Position numbers and translations under genes: made by a program
Notes under the pieces: generated by a model
Database searches by the model: none
What the model was told of the DNA's origin: nothing
What the model saw: only the letters and a program-made list of their open reading frames with translations
Shown here: piece by piece, positions 45,385-53,346 of the stretch
Position numbering within the stretch: the first letter of the stretch is position 1
Layout of the letters: every line of letters starts with the position of its first letter
Assembly: GCA_964631255.1 (NCBI GenBank)
Contig: CAZVWS010000005.1
Location: 19,253-83,252, forward strand
Reading direction: 5' to 3'
Length of the DNA: 64,000 nt
From: JBGZFC01 sp964631255
GTDB lineage: Bacteria > Bacteroidota > Bacteroidia > Bacteroidales > Dysgonomonadaceae

Positions 45385-46377
45385 TTATTCTACTATCGCT
45401 TCGGTGAGTTCGTCCAGGGAGAAACCGGCAAACCAATTGCTGAATGGCAAGGAAGAAAGAGCCATTTTCACGGCGGATGCCGTATATTTTATGCCTACTA
45501 AGGCTTTTTCTATTTCTGATAAATCGCTGTTGTTACCAAAAAAAGTGCCGAAAAACTTGATTCCTTTTATTTCCAGATTTTCTATATTGGCAAAAACCTG
45601 AATTTTCCCGCCTGCAAATCGGGTATTTCGTTCGATATCGAATTTGGGCGAATTACCATAATTCCATTCCCACGTACCAAATTTATTGGCACGCAAATTT
45701 TCTATTTCTGCAAGCTCTTCGTCTGAAAAGTGGTACTCTTTCATTTCGGGAAATTCGGTTTTCATTTGTTGCAAGAGCTTTTCGGCAAACTCATCCACAG
45801 TAATTTTTTCGGGCAAATTGGGTAAAATATTATCTACTACACTACGAACCGATTTGGTAGATTTGGACACGATTTTATCCTTGGAAGCTTCCAAAGCATT
45901 CGATAGCACGCTTAAATCGGTATCAAAAAGTAAACAACCGTGGTGCATAACACGTCCTTTGATGTATGCCTGTGCATTGCCGCATATTTTTTTACCGTCA
46001 ATCACAATGTCGTTTCTACCGGTAAATTCGGCTTTCACGCCCAATTTTCCCAATGTATCGATTACTGGTTGCGAAAAGGTTTTGAAATCAAATTCGGCAC
46101 CTTTGTCTTCGTTGGAAATGATGGTATAGTTCAGATTGTTCAAATCGTGATACACGGCTCCGCCACCCGATATGCGTCGTACAACATGGATACCGTTTTT
46201 TTGCACATACTCGGAGTTTATCTCTTCGATGGTGTTTTGGTGTTTTCCCACGATGATGGCGGGCTCATTTATCCAAAGAATAAAAACTTTGTCTTGATGC
46301 AACAGTTTTTTGAAGCAATACTCTTCCAGTGCAATGTTGTAGTCTGGCTTGTTGGATTTATTTACAATGTAAATCAT
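45385..46377 (-). CDS. lplA: Lipoate-protein ligase A
   Basis: 330 residues. Attaches lipoate to E2 and H-proteins in the cytoplasm using ATP. Signature RRISGGGAVYHD at 67-78 (lipoyl-AMP binding loop), the DIVIDGKKICGNAQ motif with the catalytic Lys near 132-134, and a C-terminal accessory domain (about 240-330). Monocistronic, with an exact -7 box 29 nt upstream. Confidence 0.94.
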   Translation of the reverse strand: MIYIVNKSNKPDYNIALEEYCFKKLLHQDKVFILWINEPAIIVGKHQNTIEEINSEYVQKNGIHVVRRISGGGAVYHDLNNLNYTIISNEDKGAEFDFKTFSQPVIDTLGKLGVKAEFTGRNDIVIDGKKICGNAQAYIKGRVMHHGCLLFDTDLSVLSNALEASKDKIVSKSTKSVRSVVDNILPNLPEKITVDEFAEKLLQQMKTEFPEMKEYHFSDEELAEIENLRANKFGTWEWNYGNSPKFDIERNTRFAGGKIQVFANIENLEIKGIKFFGTFFGNNSDLSEIEKALVGIKYTASAVKMALSSLPFSNWFAGFSLDELTEAIVE

Positions 46378-46405
46378 TTTTTCTTATCAGTTATTTTTGA
46401 ATGAA

Positions 46406-46413
46406 CAAAGATA
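46406..46413 (-). promoter_or_regulatory. -7 box for lplA
   Basis: TATCTTTG on the minus strand, exact TAnnTTTG, with a predicted leader of about 22 nt before the ATG at 46377. Confidence 0.6.
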
Positions 46414-46440
46414 GATAATTCTATCGAAAGAGCATTTGTA

Positions 46441-46481
46441 AAAAGCAAATCAGCAGCCACATTTTACATGTAACTGCTGAT
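46441..46481 (-). terminator. Terminator of the tetR-tolC-acrAB-PII operon
   Basis: Outer stem ATCAGCAG / CTGCTGAT (46449-46456 and 46474-46481) with a nested ACAT / ATGT stem, followed on the minus strand by TTTGCTTTTT. It lies 30 nt past the PII-like gene and upstream of lplA. Confidence 0.72.
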
Positions 46482-46510
46482 ATCAATAAATGAATTTGTA
46501 TTACTCTGCT

Positions 46511-46804
46511 TTAAATCATATCTTCTACGTTCCAAACAAAAGCACGCAATCCAAGATTTGGGTACTCTGAGTTTAGTTCACGTAAATAATTGAGCAGAAG
46601 AGGTACTCTATCATCATCTACTATCGTAAGTATGGCGTTGTTTATTGATGGCCAGGCGTGGCTTCCGTAGTGCGGTTCGCCCGTTTCACTTCCGCGCCCG
46701 TACACCTCTTTCCACGAGGAAAATCCCCGAATATTTAGTTTAGACAAATCTCTCACAATTTGGCTGTAGTGTGCTTGGTCTAATAATATCATTACTGCTT
46801 TCAT
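46511..46804 (-). CDS. PII-superfamily small protein coupled to RND efflux genes
   Basis: 97 residues with the alternating beta-alpha-beta pattern of GlnB/PII-like proteins: MKAVMILLDQ strand, helix HYSQIVRDLSKL, a loop region GRGSETGEPHYGSHAW (about 36-51) in the place of the T-loop, and AILTIVDDDRVPLLLNYLREL. The uridylylated Tyr region and nucleotide motifs of classical PII are not evident, so it resembles the PII-like proteins (DUF3240 type) found beside heavy-metal RND pumps. Its ATG overlaps the acrB stop by 4 nt, showing translational coupling. Ligand unknown; may sense the pump substrate. Confidence 0.72.
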   Translation of the reverse strand: MKAVMILLDQAHYSQIVRDLSKLNIRGFSSWKEVYGRGSETGEPHYGSHAWPSINNAILTIVDDDRVPLLLNYLRELNSEYPNLGLRAFVWNVEDMI

Positions 46805-49800
46805 TCTTGTTCTGTTTTTTTGCGGGTTTGAGACAAAGTTGTGTTGTAGCGCGCTACTCGCTCGTAATTTTTCTTACGCTGACGTTTCACGCCAAATCCT
46901 CCAAAAATGGAGTACAATACCGGAATTAGCACCAATGTAATGATGGTAGAGAATGTCATACCCCCAATGATGGCGATACCTAACGACTGCCACATTTCGG
47001 AACCTTGTCCGGTGCCGATTGCCAATGGTACCATACCGAGAATTGTGGTAAGAGTGGTCATTAACACGGGGCGAAGTCTCGATCTTCCACCATCAACCAC
47101 TGCCGTAATGATAGACATACCGCGTTCGCGGTTCAGGTTGATATAATCCACCAACACGATACCATTTTTCACCACCATACCCACAAGCATGATAAGTCCC
47201 ACGAGCCCCATCATACCTACCGGTTCGCCGGTAAGCGACAGCAACAACAACGAGCCGATGAAAGCAAATGGAATGGAAAGAACGATAATGAACGGGTATG
47301 TAAGCGATTCGAATTGAGATGCTAATACAATGTAAACCAATAAGCTAACTATCATTAAAAGCAAGCCTAAATCGCCAAAAGCCTCTTGTTGGTCTTCTAC
47401 CGAACCACTAATTTCCACGTGTGTACCTGTTGGCACATTCAGTGTAGCGATGGCAGCACTCACATCGGTAGAAATATCGCTTAACGCGCGTTTGTATATA
47501 GAGCCTTTTACCGAAACAATACGTTCGCGATCTTGTCGGTCAATTTGTGGCAATGAAGAACTTTCTACCACTTTTCCTAAATCTCGGACACGTACGCCCA
47601 TACCCATTGGGTTGTAAATAAGTATATTCTCTATATCTTCAATGGATTGGCGATATGCTTCGTCGTACCGAACACGAATATCGTATTCTTCGCCATCTTC
47701 GCGAAACTGTGTCATGGTTAAACCATTGATACGATTTCTAACGGCACTTGCCGCTGTTGCCATGTTGAGCCCGTTGAGCGATAATTTCTCTCTGTCGAAC
47801 TCGATGCGATACTCGATACGATAATCTTTACGAGAAATAACCACGTCGCGAAGTCCGGCAATTTTCTCCAATTTCGATTTCATTTCGGCAGCGAGTTTAT
47901 CGGTTTCTTCCAAATTGTAACCGTAAATATCAACCGTCATGTTGCTTCCGCCGCCACCCATACCTTGGTTACCACCGGGAGTAACCACGTATTTGCTCAC
48001 TTCGGGCATGGCTGCCAAATCTTTACGCAACTCATCCGAAATATCAAATATGGTTTTCTTTCTGAATTTTGCCTCTTTGGTTCGGATATTGAAGCTCACG
48101 ATGTTGGTACCGTTGTTTTGCAACGATGCGAATACGTTGTCTTCATCGGCTGTTCCAACCGAGAACGATGAGATTAGAATTTCGGGATATTTCTCCTCGA
48201 TTAGTTTGGCAATACGATGTCCGGTTTCACGAGCCATTTCCATGCGAGTGCCGGTTGGCATTTCTACACTCATAGAGATGGTATTGTTGTCGGAAGCCGG
48301 CATAAATTCAGTTTTCAATGTGAGCGCGCTCACCACAATTCCCACAACTGCAATCAAAATAAGAACGCCCAATGTTAAGCCTCTTTTACGCGAAATTTTG
48401 TTGAGTAGTTTGGCATAGCTTTCGTCGAGTTTATTGAGCAATGGCAGGATATTTTTGTTGTACCATTTATCGAATCCGCTTATTTTTTTGTTTTTATTTG
48501 AACGCATCATTTTGGCACTCATCATAGGTGTGAGCGTGAGCGCGATAATGAGCGAAAGGGTGATAATGATGGTAACCATCCATCCCAATTGTTTGAACAT
48601 AACGCCGGCAAATCCGCCCACCATAGTCATGGGTAAGAATACGGCAACAATGGTCAATGTGGAAGCAATAACCGAAAGCGATACTTCTTCGGTACCATAG
48701 ATGGCGGCTTGTCGGGGACGACTGCCTCGTTCTATGTGGGTTGTGATATTTTCTAAAACCACAATGGCATCGTCCACCACCATACCAATACAGATGGAGA
48801 GTGCCGACAAGGAGATGATATTGATTGTATTACCGGTGAGATATAAGTAAATGAACGAACCGATGAGCGAAATGGGGATACTCACCATGATGATAATGGT
48901 GGCACGCCATCGCCCAAGGAATAAGAGCACGATAATACCTACGATTATAAGAGCCAGTACAATGGTCTCTAACAAACTGTTGATAGATGTATTTACGTGC
49001 TCGGACGAGTCCATCACGGTAATGATTTCGATATCGGGAGGAAGAGTTTTTTTCAGTTCGGGTAGTTGTTTTTTTATCGTGTTCACGATAGCCACGGTGT
49101 TGGCTCCGGTTTGTTTCTGTACAACAATGCTGGCACTTCTGTTGCCATTGGTGTAACTTTCCATTACCCGGTTTTGTACCGTATCTTTAACTACGGCAAC
49201 ATCACGCAAATAGATAGATTGCCCCATATTGCTGCCTACAACAATGTTGTTAAGCTCGTTGCTTTCGTCGAACTCGCCTTCCAAACGCAACATATAGGTT
49301 TGCGAACCCACGTCGAAATTTCCGGCAGGCACGTTCACGTTTTCGGCTGCAATTTTTTGAGCAATTTGCTCAACCGATATGTTGTACGCTTCCAATTTTT
49401 CGGGAATAACATTTACCTGTACTTCGCGTTGGGGTGCACCCGATATGGAGATTGTTCCTACCCCCGACACTCGATTCAATGGACTGGCAACCTGCTCGTC
49501 CAATATTTTATATAATGCGTCGGAACTCTCTTTAGCTGTTGCCGACAACACCATCACCGGTATCATATCGGAACTGAACTTGAGAATCATCGGGTCGTTG
49601 GTTCCATCGGGCAGGAAACCCGATATCATATCCACCTTGTCGCGCACATCGTTCATAATGCTGGTCATATCAGACCCCCACTGAAACTCGAGCATAATTA
49701 CCGAAATACCGTCTTTGGATTGCGAAGTAATTTTTTTGATATTCTCTGTAGAGTTCAGAGCGTCTTCCAGCGGTCTGGTTACGTTTGCTTCGATATCGTC

Positions 49801-49968
49801 TGATCCGGCACCGGGATACGACGTCATTACCGAAACCATATTCATCTCTATTTCGGGATAAAGGTCGATAGGAAGCTGTTTGTAAAACATAAATCCAATC
49901 AAAACGATACCGATGAATATCAGCGAGGTTCCTACCGGATTTTTTACAGAAGTTTCGTATATTTTCAT
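46801..49968 (-). CDS. RND efflux transporter, inner membrane pump (AcrB/HAE1 type)
   Basis: 1055 residues, full length, twelve membrane segments with two large periplasmic loops. Membrane helix 4 carries the proton-relay pair D399-D400 in GMVVDDAIVVLENI, and helix 10 has the partner Lys in LVGMVVKNGIVLVDYIN. Exports drugs, detergents or other amphiphiles with the adaptor and TolC partner encoded upstream; the D-D pair is of hydrophobe-exporter type. Separated from acrA by 13 nt and overlapping the PII-like gene by 4 nt. Confidence 0.95.
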   Translation of the reverse strand: MKIYETSVKNPVGTSLIFIGIVLIGFMFYKQLPIDLYPEIEMNMVSVMTSYPGAGSDDIEANVTRPLEDALNSTENIKKITSQSKDGISVIMLEFQWGSDMTSIMNDVRDKVDMISGFLPDGTNDPMILKFSSDMIPVMVLSATAKESSDALYKILDEQVASPLNRVSGVGTISISGAPQREVQVNVIPEKLEAYNISVEQIAQKIAAENVNVPAGNFDVGSQTYMLRLEGEFDESNELNNIVVGSNMGQSIYLRDVAVVKDTVQNRVMESYTNGNRSASIVVQKQTGANTVAIVNTIKKQLPELKKTLPPDIEIITVMDSSEHVNTSINSLLETIVLALIIVGIIVLLFLGRWRATIIIMVSIPISLIGSFIYLYLTGNTINIISLSALSICIGMVVDDAIVVLENITTHIERGSRPRQAAIYGTEEVSLSVIASTLTIVAVFLPMTMVGGFAGVMFKQLGWMVTIIITLSLIIALTLTPMMSAKMMRSNKNKKISGFDKWYNKNILPLLNKLDESYAKLLNKISRKRGLTLGVLILIAVVGIVVSALTLKTEFMPASDNNTISMSVEMPTGTRMEMARETGHRIAKLIEEKYPEILISSFSVGTADEDNVFASLQNNGTNIVSFNIRTKEAKFRKKTIFDISDELRKDLAAMPEVSKYVVTPGGNQGMGGGGSNMTVDIYGYNLEETDKLAAEMKSKLEKIAGLRDVVISRKDYRIEYRIEFDREKLSLNGLNMATAASAVRNRINGLTMTQFREDGEEYDIRVRYDEAYRQSIEDIENILIYNPMGMGVRVRDLGKVVESSSLPQIDRQDRERIVSVKGSIYKRALSDISTDVSAAIATLNVPTGTHVEISGSVEDQQEAFGDLGLLLMIVSLLVYIVLASQFESLTYPFIIVLSIPFAFIGSLLLLSLTGEPVGMMGLVGLIMLVGMVVKNGIVLVDYINLNRERGMSIITAVVDGGRSRLRPVLMTTLTTILGMVPLAIGTGQGSEMWQSLGIAIIGGMTFSTIITLVLIPVLYSIFGGFGVKRQRKKNYERVARYNTTLSQTRKKTEQE

Positions 49969-49981
49969 TTTTCTGTTTTTT

Positions 49982-50998
49982 TTATTTTACTACTTCCACT
50001 TCACTACCGTTTATTAATCCGGTATTTCCTTGTATGATAACTCTGTCTCCGTTGTTTAATCCGGAAATAATTTCGTACTTATCTCCTACCCTAACACCTA
50101 AATCTACTAATGTGTAAACAGCTTTTCCGTCTTTTTCTACAAAAACATATCTGTCATTGGAACCCGATTGCTTCAGTACTGCCATATCGGCTACAAGCGG
50201 ACGATCGTTTGTTCCAAAATTCATGGTTACTCTCGAGAACATTCCCGGACGGATGCGTTGGTCCTTGTTGTTCAGTTCAATTTCTACCGGAAATGTGCGT
50301 GAGCCGGCATTGAGCGTAGGATGTATCAACGACACTTTTCCTTCGAATGTTTCGCCTTGCAGTGCATCAATTTCAATTTTTGCAGGCATGCCTTTGCTTA
50401 CTTTGCTGTAGAATGCTTCCGATACGTTAATCACAACTTTCACCGGATTGATGCTTTCTACGGTAAGTATGGGCAATCCGGCAGCTACATCGCCCGGATC
50501 GTAGTTGCGTGCGGTAACCACTCCGCTGATAGGACTTGTAAGGCGCGTGTTTTCACCCAAATTATTGAGCGCGGTTTGCGCCACATCCAGTTGTGCTTTT
50601 AGTTGGTCTAATTGCTGTTTTGAAATTCCGCCAACATTATAAAGTTCTACATAGCGTTCGTAATCTCTTTTCAGAGTTGCCAACTGGGTTTGTTGTTGGG
50701 TGTAGTTGGTTCCGTCCATTGTTACCAATGCTTGTCCCTTTGCTACACGACTACCCACATCTACAAGAATATTGCGTATGCGTCCCGGAATAGCGGGTGC
50801 GATATTGTTTACGGCATTGGATTCAACCGTTGCTGTAAAGGTAGATAATTGATCTACCGCTACCAAACTCACGGCTTCCACGCGTACTTTTGGCGTTTCT
50901 TTCACTTCGGCAGTTGTATTTTTGTTTTTTCCACCACAAGATGATAACAATAAAATGGCTGCCAAAGGGATACATTTAAACAGATTGTTTGTTTTCAT
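49982..50998 (-). CDS. RND periplasmic adaptor (AcrA/MFP family), lipoprotein
   Basis: 338 residues. Type II signal peptide with lipobox LSSC (Cys21). Then the membrane-fusion layout: a beta-barrel strand region, a lipoyl half-motif with IRNILVDVGSRVAKGQALV near 90-108, a helical hairpin (QQTQLATLKRDYERYVELY ... ISKQQLDQLKAQLDVAQ), the second lipoyl half with SPISGVVTARNYDPGDV, and a C-terminal membrane-proximal domain. Bridges the pump and TolC. Between tolC (35 nt upstream) and acrB. Confidence 0.94.
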   Translation of the reverse strand: MKTNNLFKCIPLAAILLLSSCGGKNKNTTAEVKETPKVRVEAVSLVAVDQLSTFTATVESNAVNNIAPAIPGRIRNILVDVGSRVAKGQALVTMDGTNYTQQQTQLATLKRDYERYVELYNVGGISKQQLDQLKAQLDVAQTALNNLGENTRLTSPISGVVTARNYDPGDVAAGLPILTVESINPVKVVINVSEAFYSKVSKGMPAKIEIDALQGETFEGKVSLIHPTLNAGSRTFPVEIELNNKDQRIRPGMFSRVTMNFGTNDRPLVADMAVLKQSGSNDRYVFVEKDGKAVYTLVDLGVRVGDKYEIISGLNNGDRVIIQGNTGLINGSEVEVVK

Positions 50999-51033
50999 AA
51001 AACTATATATTTCTGGTTGTTTTTTTATTTTGA

Positions 51034-52488
51034 TTAATTATTGTTGTTTTCGATTGGAGCAATGTCGTAGCCCAATATTTTTTCGAGGTCTGATTTTGCC
51101 GACAAATATTCATATATGGCATTTCGGTATTGCAACTCGGCAGAGGTTACAGCCAAGGCAGCAGCGTTCACATCCACGATAGTACCCATACCAGTTTCGT
51201 ACCGTTTTTGTGTTATTTGATAGCCTTTGCGTGCTTGCCCCACGGCAGATTCGGCGGCAGCAACTTGTTCTACACTTTTTGCCATCAGGTCGTAATTATT
51301 TTTAATAGACAATTTTAATCCTCTTTCTACATCTTTGCGTTGTTCTTGTAGTTGAAATAATTGAATTTCGGACTGTTTCAGATTGTTGTATCTCTGTCCG
51401 CCGTTGAACAACGGAATAGACAGCGCGATGCCGAGTGTAGAATAGGGATCCCAACGATAGGTATTGAATTTGAAATCGTTATTCTGGCTCATATACATAT
51501 AATTGAATGTGGATACCAGCGAAGGGGCAAATTGCAATTTCTGCATCTCTTTGGCTTTTTTTGCCATATCCATTTGCATATCAAATTGTTTGATATCGCT
51601 ATTGTGCATGAGTGTTGTATCGGCGGGTATTACCGTGTCATACATTTTTGCTCTGTAATTATCGAGTGTTCCAACGACTTGCACAGGCACATCGCTATCT
51701 ATTCCCATGAGCATTTTCAACTGTAATTCGGCAATTTTTATCATATTTTCCGATTGCAAAATATTGGGGATAAGACTTTTTAAACGGACATCGGCTGTAA
51801 CTACATCATACTCTGCCACTACACCTTGGTCATATCTGTTTTTGATATTTTGCAGATTGAGCGAGTCGGTAGCGTAAGTTTTTTTGAAAACATCGTAACT
51901 GGCTTGTGCTAGCAATAACGAGTAGAATGATTTTTTTACTTGATTGACCAAATTTATTCTGGAGGAACGTGCCTTTTCCATAGAAAGTTCCAAATCTACT
52001 TTGCTCATCTGCACATTTTTCCACAACGATGGCACAACCAACGGCATGCTCACGTTTAGCCCGGCAGTATAAACATTTAATCGCCCCATTTGGATTCCTT
52101 CGGCAGATGCTTCGGGGTCGGGTGCAAACATTTTGCCCACGGTTTGGATAATGAAAAGTTCTTCGGGTGTGTATTGCGAAGGGTCTATATCGCCTCCGCC
52201 CATACCAAATCCGCCGTCAAAATAAACGGTTTGCCTTTTGATAGCACGTTGGTATTGACCTATCAAATCAAATTGAGGTAACAATGCGCCATACGCACTT
52301 TTGGTGGCATATTCTTTCTTGGTAATTTCCATATCGGCAATTTTTACCGACGGGCTTTCGTTTAACGCGATTTCTATTGCTGTTTCCAAATCTAAATGCA
52401 ATGTTTCGGCTTCCTGTGCTGTTGCCGAGGTAAAAGAAATTAATCCACAGGCAATGAGAAGCACGATGCTTAACTGTTTTATTTTCAT
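51034..52488 (-). CDS. TolC-family outer membrane efflux protein
   Basis: 484 residues. Signal peptide (1-24, ending SATAQ) followed by two TolC repeats, each a helical hairpin with beta strands; patterns LHLDLETAIEIALNESPSVK at the mature N-terminus and YETGMGTIVDVNAAALAV near the end are typical. Forms the outer-membrane and periplasmic exit duct of the RND pump. Starts 9 nt after tetR, second gene of the operon. Confidence 0.94.
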   Translation of the reverse strand: MKIKQLSIVLLIACGLISFTSATAQEAETLHLDLETAIEIALNESPSVKIADMEITKKEYATKSAYGALLPQFDLIGQYQRAIKRQTVYFDGGFGMGGGDIDPSQYTPEELFIIQTVGKMFAPDPEASAEGIQMGRLNVYTAGLNVSMPLVVPSLWKNVQMSKVDLELSMEKARSSRINLVNQVKKSFYSLLLAQASYDVFKKTYATDSLNLQNIKNRYDQGVVAEYDVVTADVRLKSLIPNILQSENMIKIAELQLKMLMGIDSDVPVQVVGTLDNYRAKMYDTVIPADTTLMHNSDIKQFDMQMDMAKKAKEMQKLQFAPSLVSTFNYMYMSQNNDFKFNTYRWDPYSTLGIALSIPLFNGGQRYNNLKQSEIQLFQLQEQRKDVERGLKLSIKNNYDLMAKSVEQVAAAESAVGQARKGYQITQKRYETGMGTIVDVNAAALAVTSAELQYRNAIYEYLSAKSDLEKILGYDIAPIENNNN

Positions 52489-52497
52489 ATTGAGTTA

Positions 52498-53112
52498 TTA
52501 ATTGTTTTCGTTTGTTTTGTTTGAAAGATATTGGTCTATTATTTCAATTCCTTTGTTGGTTGAAATGCCTCGAATGAAATTAACCATCATCGTGAAAAAA
52601 AGTTCTTGAAACGAGAATGGTGGTTTCTCCATATACGAAGCACGAATGTATGTGTATGTGCTTTCTTCTACCAGAAATGCTGCCACATCGACATTCAGAT
52701 TTTTGCGAATATAACCTTCGTCTATTCCTTTTTGAAGATACTCTTTCATATAAATTTTATTCTCATCCACGTCTTGTTGCACCAATTTGTAAATTCGTGG
52801 ATAGTATTTATATATATCTTCATAAAACTTGATCGTGGGCAATTCTTTGTTTTTGTGGTATTCGATAAAATAGAGAAAAACTTCAATCATGTTTCTCGAG
52901 GTGCTTATAACCTCCATAATTTTATTATTTCGCTCCTCTTTTTTATCTTCTAAATAGGTAAGCAAAACCTCTTCCTTGTCTTTAAATACCTCGTAAAGTG
53001 TACGTTTAGAGATACCCAAAGAAGATGCCAAATCGTCCATGGACACACTCTTAATTCCATATTGAAAAAAAAGTGTACCAGCTTCTTTTATTATTCTTTT
53101 CTTTAATGTCAT
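52498..53112 (-). CDS. TetR-family transcriptional regulator
   Basis: 204 residues. N-terminal helix-turn-helix domain with IIKEAGTLFFQYGIKSVSMDDLASSLGISKRTLYEVFKDKEE (about residues 7-48), followed by a variable ligand-binding helical domain. First gene of the efflux operon, 9 nt before tolC, so it very likely represses its own operon and responds to a pump substrate. An inverted repeat overlapping its -7 box is a candidate operator. Confidence 0.93.
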   Translation of the reverse strand: MTLKKRIIKEAGTLFFQYGIKSVSMDDLASSLGISKRTLYEVFKDKEEVLLTYLEDKKEERNNKIMEVISTSRNMIEVFLYFIEYHKNKELPTIKFYEDIYKYYPRIYKLVQQDVDENKIYMKEYLQKGIDEGYIRKNLNVDVAAFLVEESTYTYIRASYMEKPPFSFQELFFTMMVNFIRGISTNKGIEIIDQYLSNKTNENN

Positions 53113-53133
53113 CCTTATTTAAAAAAAACAGCA

Positions 53134-53141
53134 CAAAGGTA
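53134..53141 (-). promoter_or_regulatory. -7 box for the tetR efflux operon
   Basis: TACCTTTG on the minus strand, exact TAnnTTTG, with a predicted leader of only about 15 nt before the ATG at 53112. Confidence 0.6.
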
Positions 53142-53180
53142 ACTCAGAAAACTCAAAATATAAAATCAGTTTTCTTAGTT
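53141..53180. promoter_or_regulatory. Candidate TetR operator
   Basis: Inverted repeat AACTCAGAAAACT (53141-53153) / AGTTTTCTTAGTT (53168-53180), 12 of 13 positions matching, with a 14-nt spacer. It touches the tetR -7 box, where binding would block the promoter. Confidence 0.4.
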
Positions 53181-53290
53181 TTAACATAGTTTACGATAAG
53201 ATTATGTTACTGACTCATTTTTTGAATAAAACATATAGTTTTACTCAGATTAGACCTTTTATATAGATATTTTTTGTAGAAATAAATTAC

Positions 53291-53323
53291 AAAAAAGGGG
53301 CTGCCGCATTGGCAACCCCTTTT
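53291..53323 (-). terminator. Terminator of adhesin gene 1
   Basis: Stem AAAAGGGG-CTGCC / GGCAA-CCCCTTTT with one mismatch and a 5-nt loop, then a T tract on the minus strand, 24 nt past the stop codon. Belongs to the duplicated tract; an identical copy follows adhesin gene 2. Confidence 0.88.
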
Positions 53324-53346
53324 CATTACATATTATCGGAAAGTGA

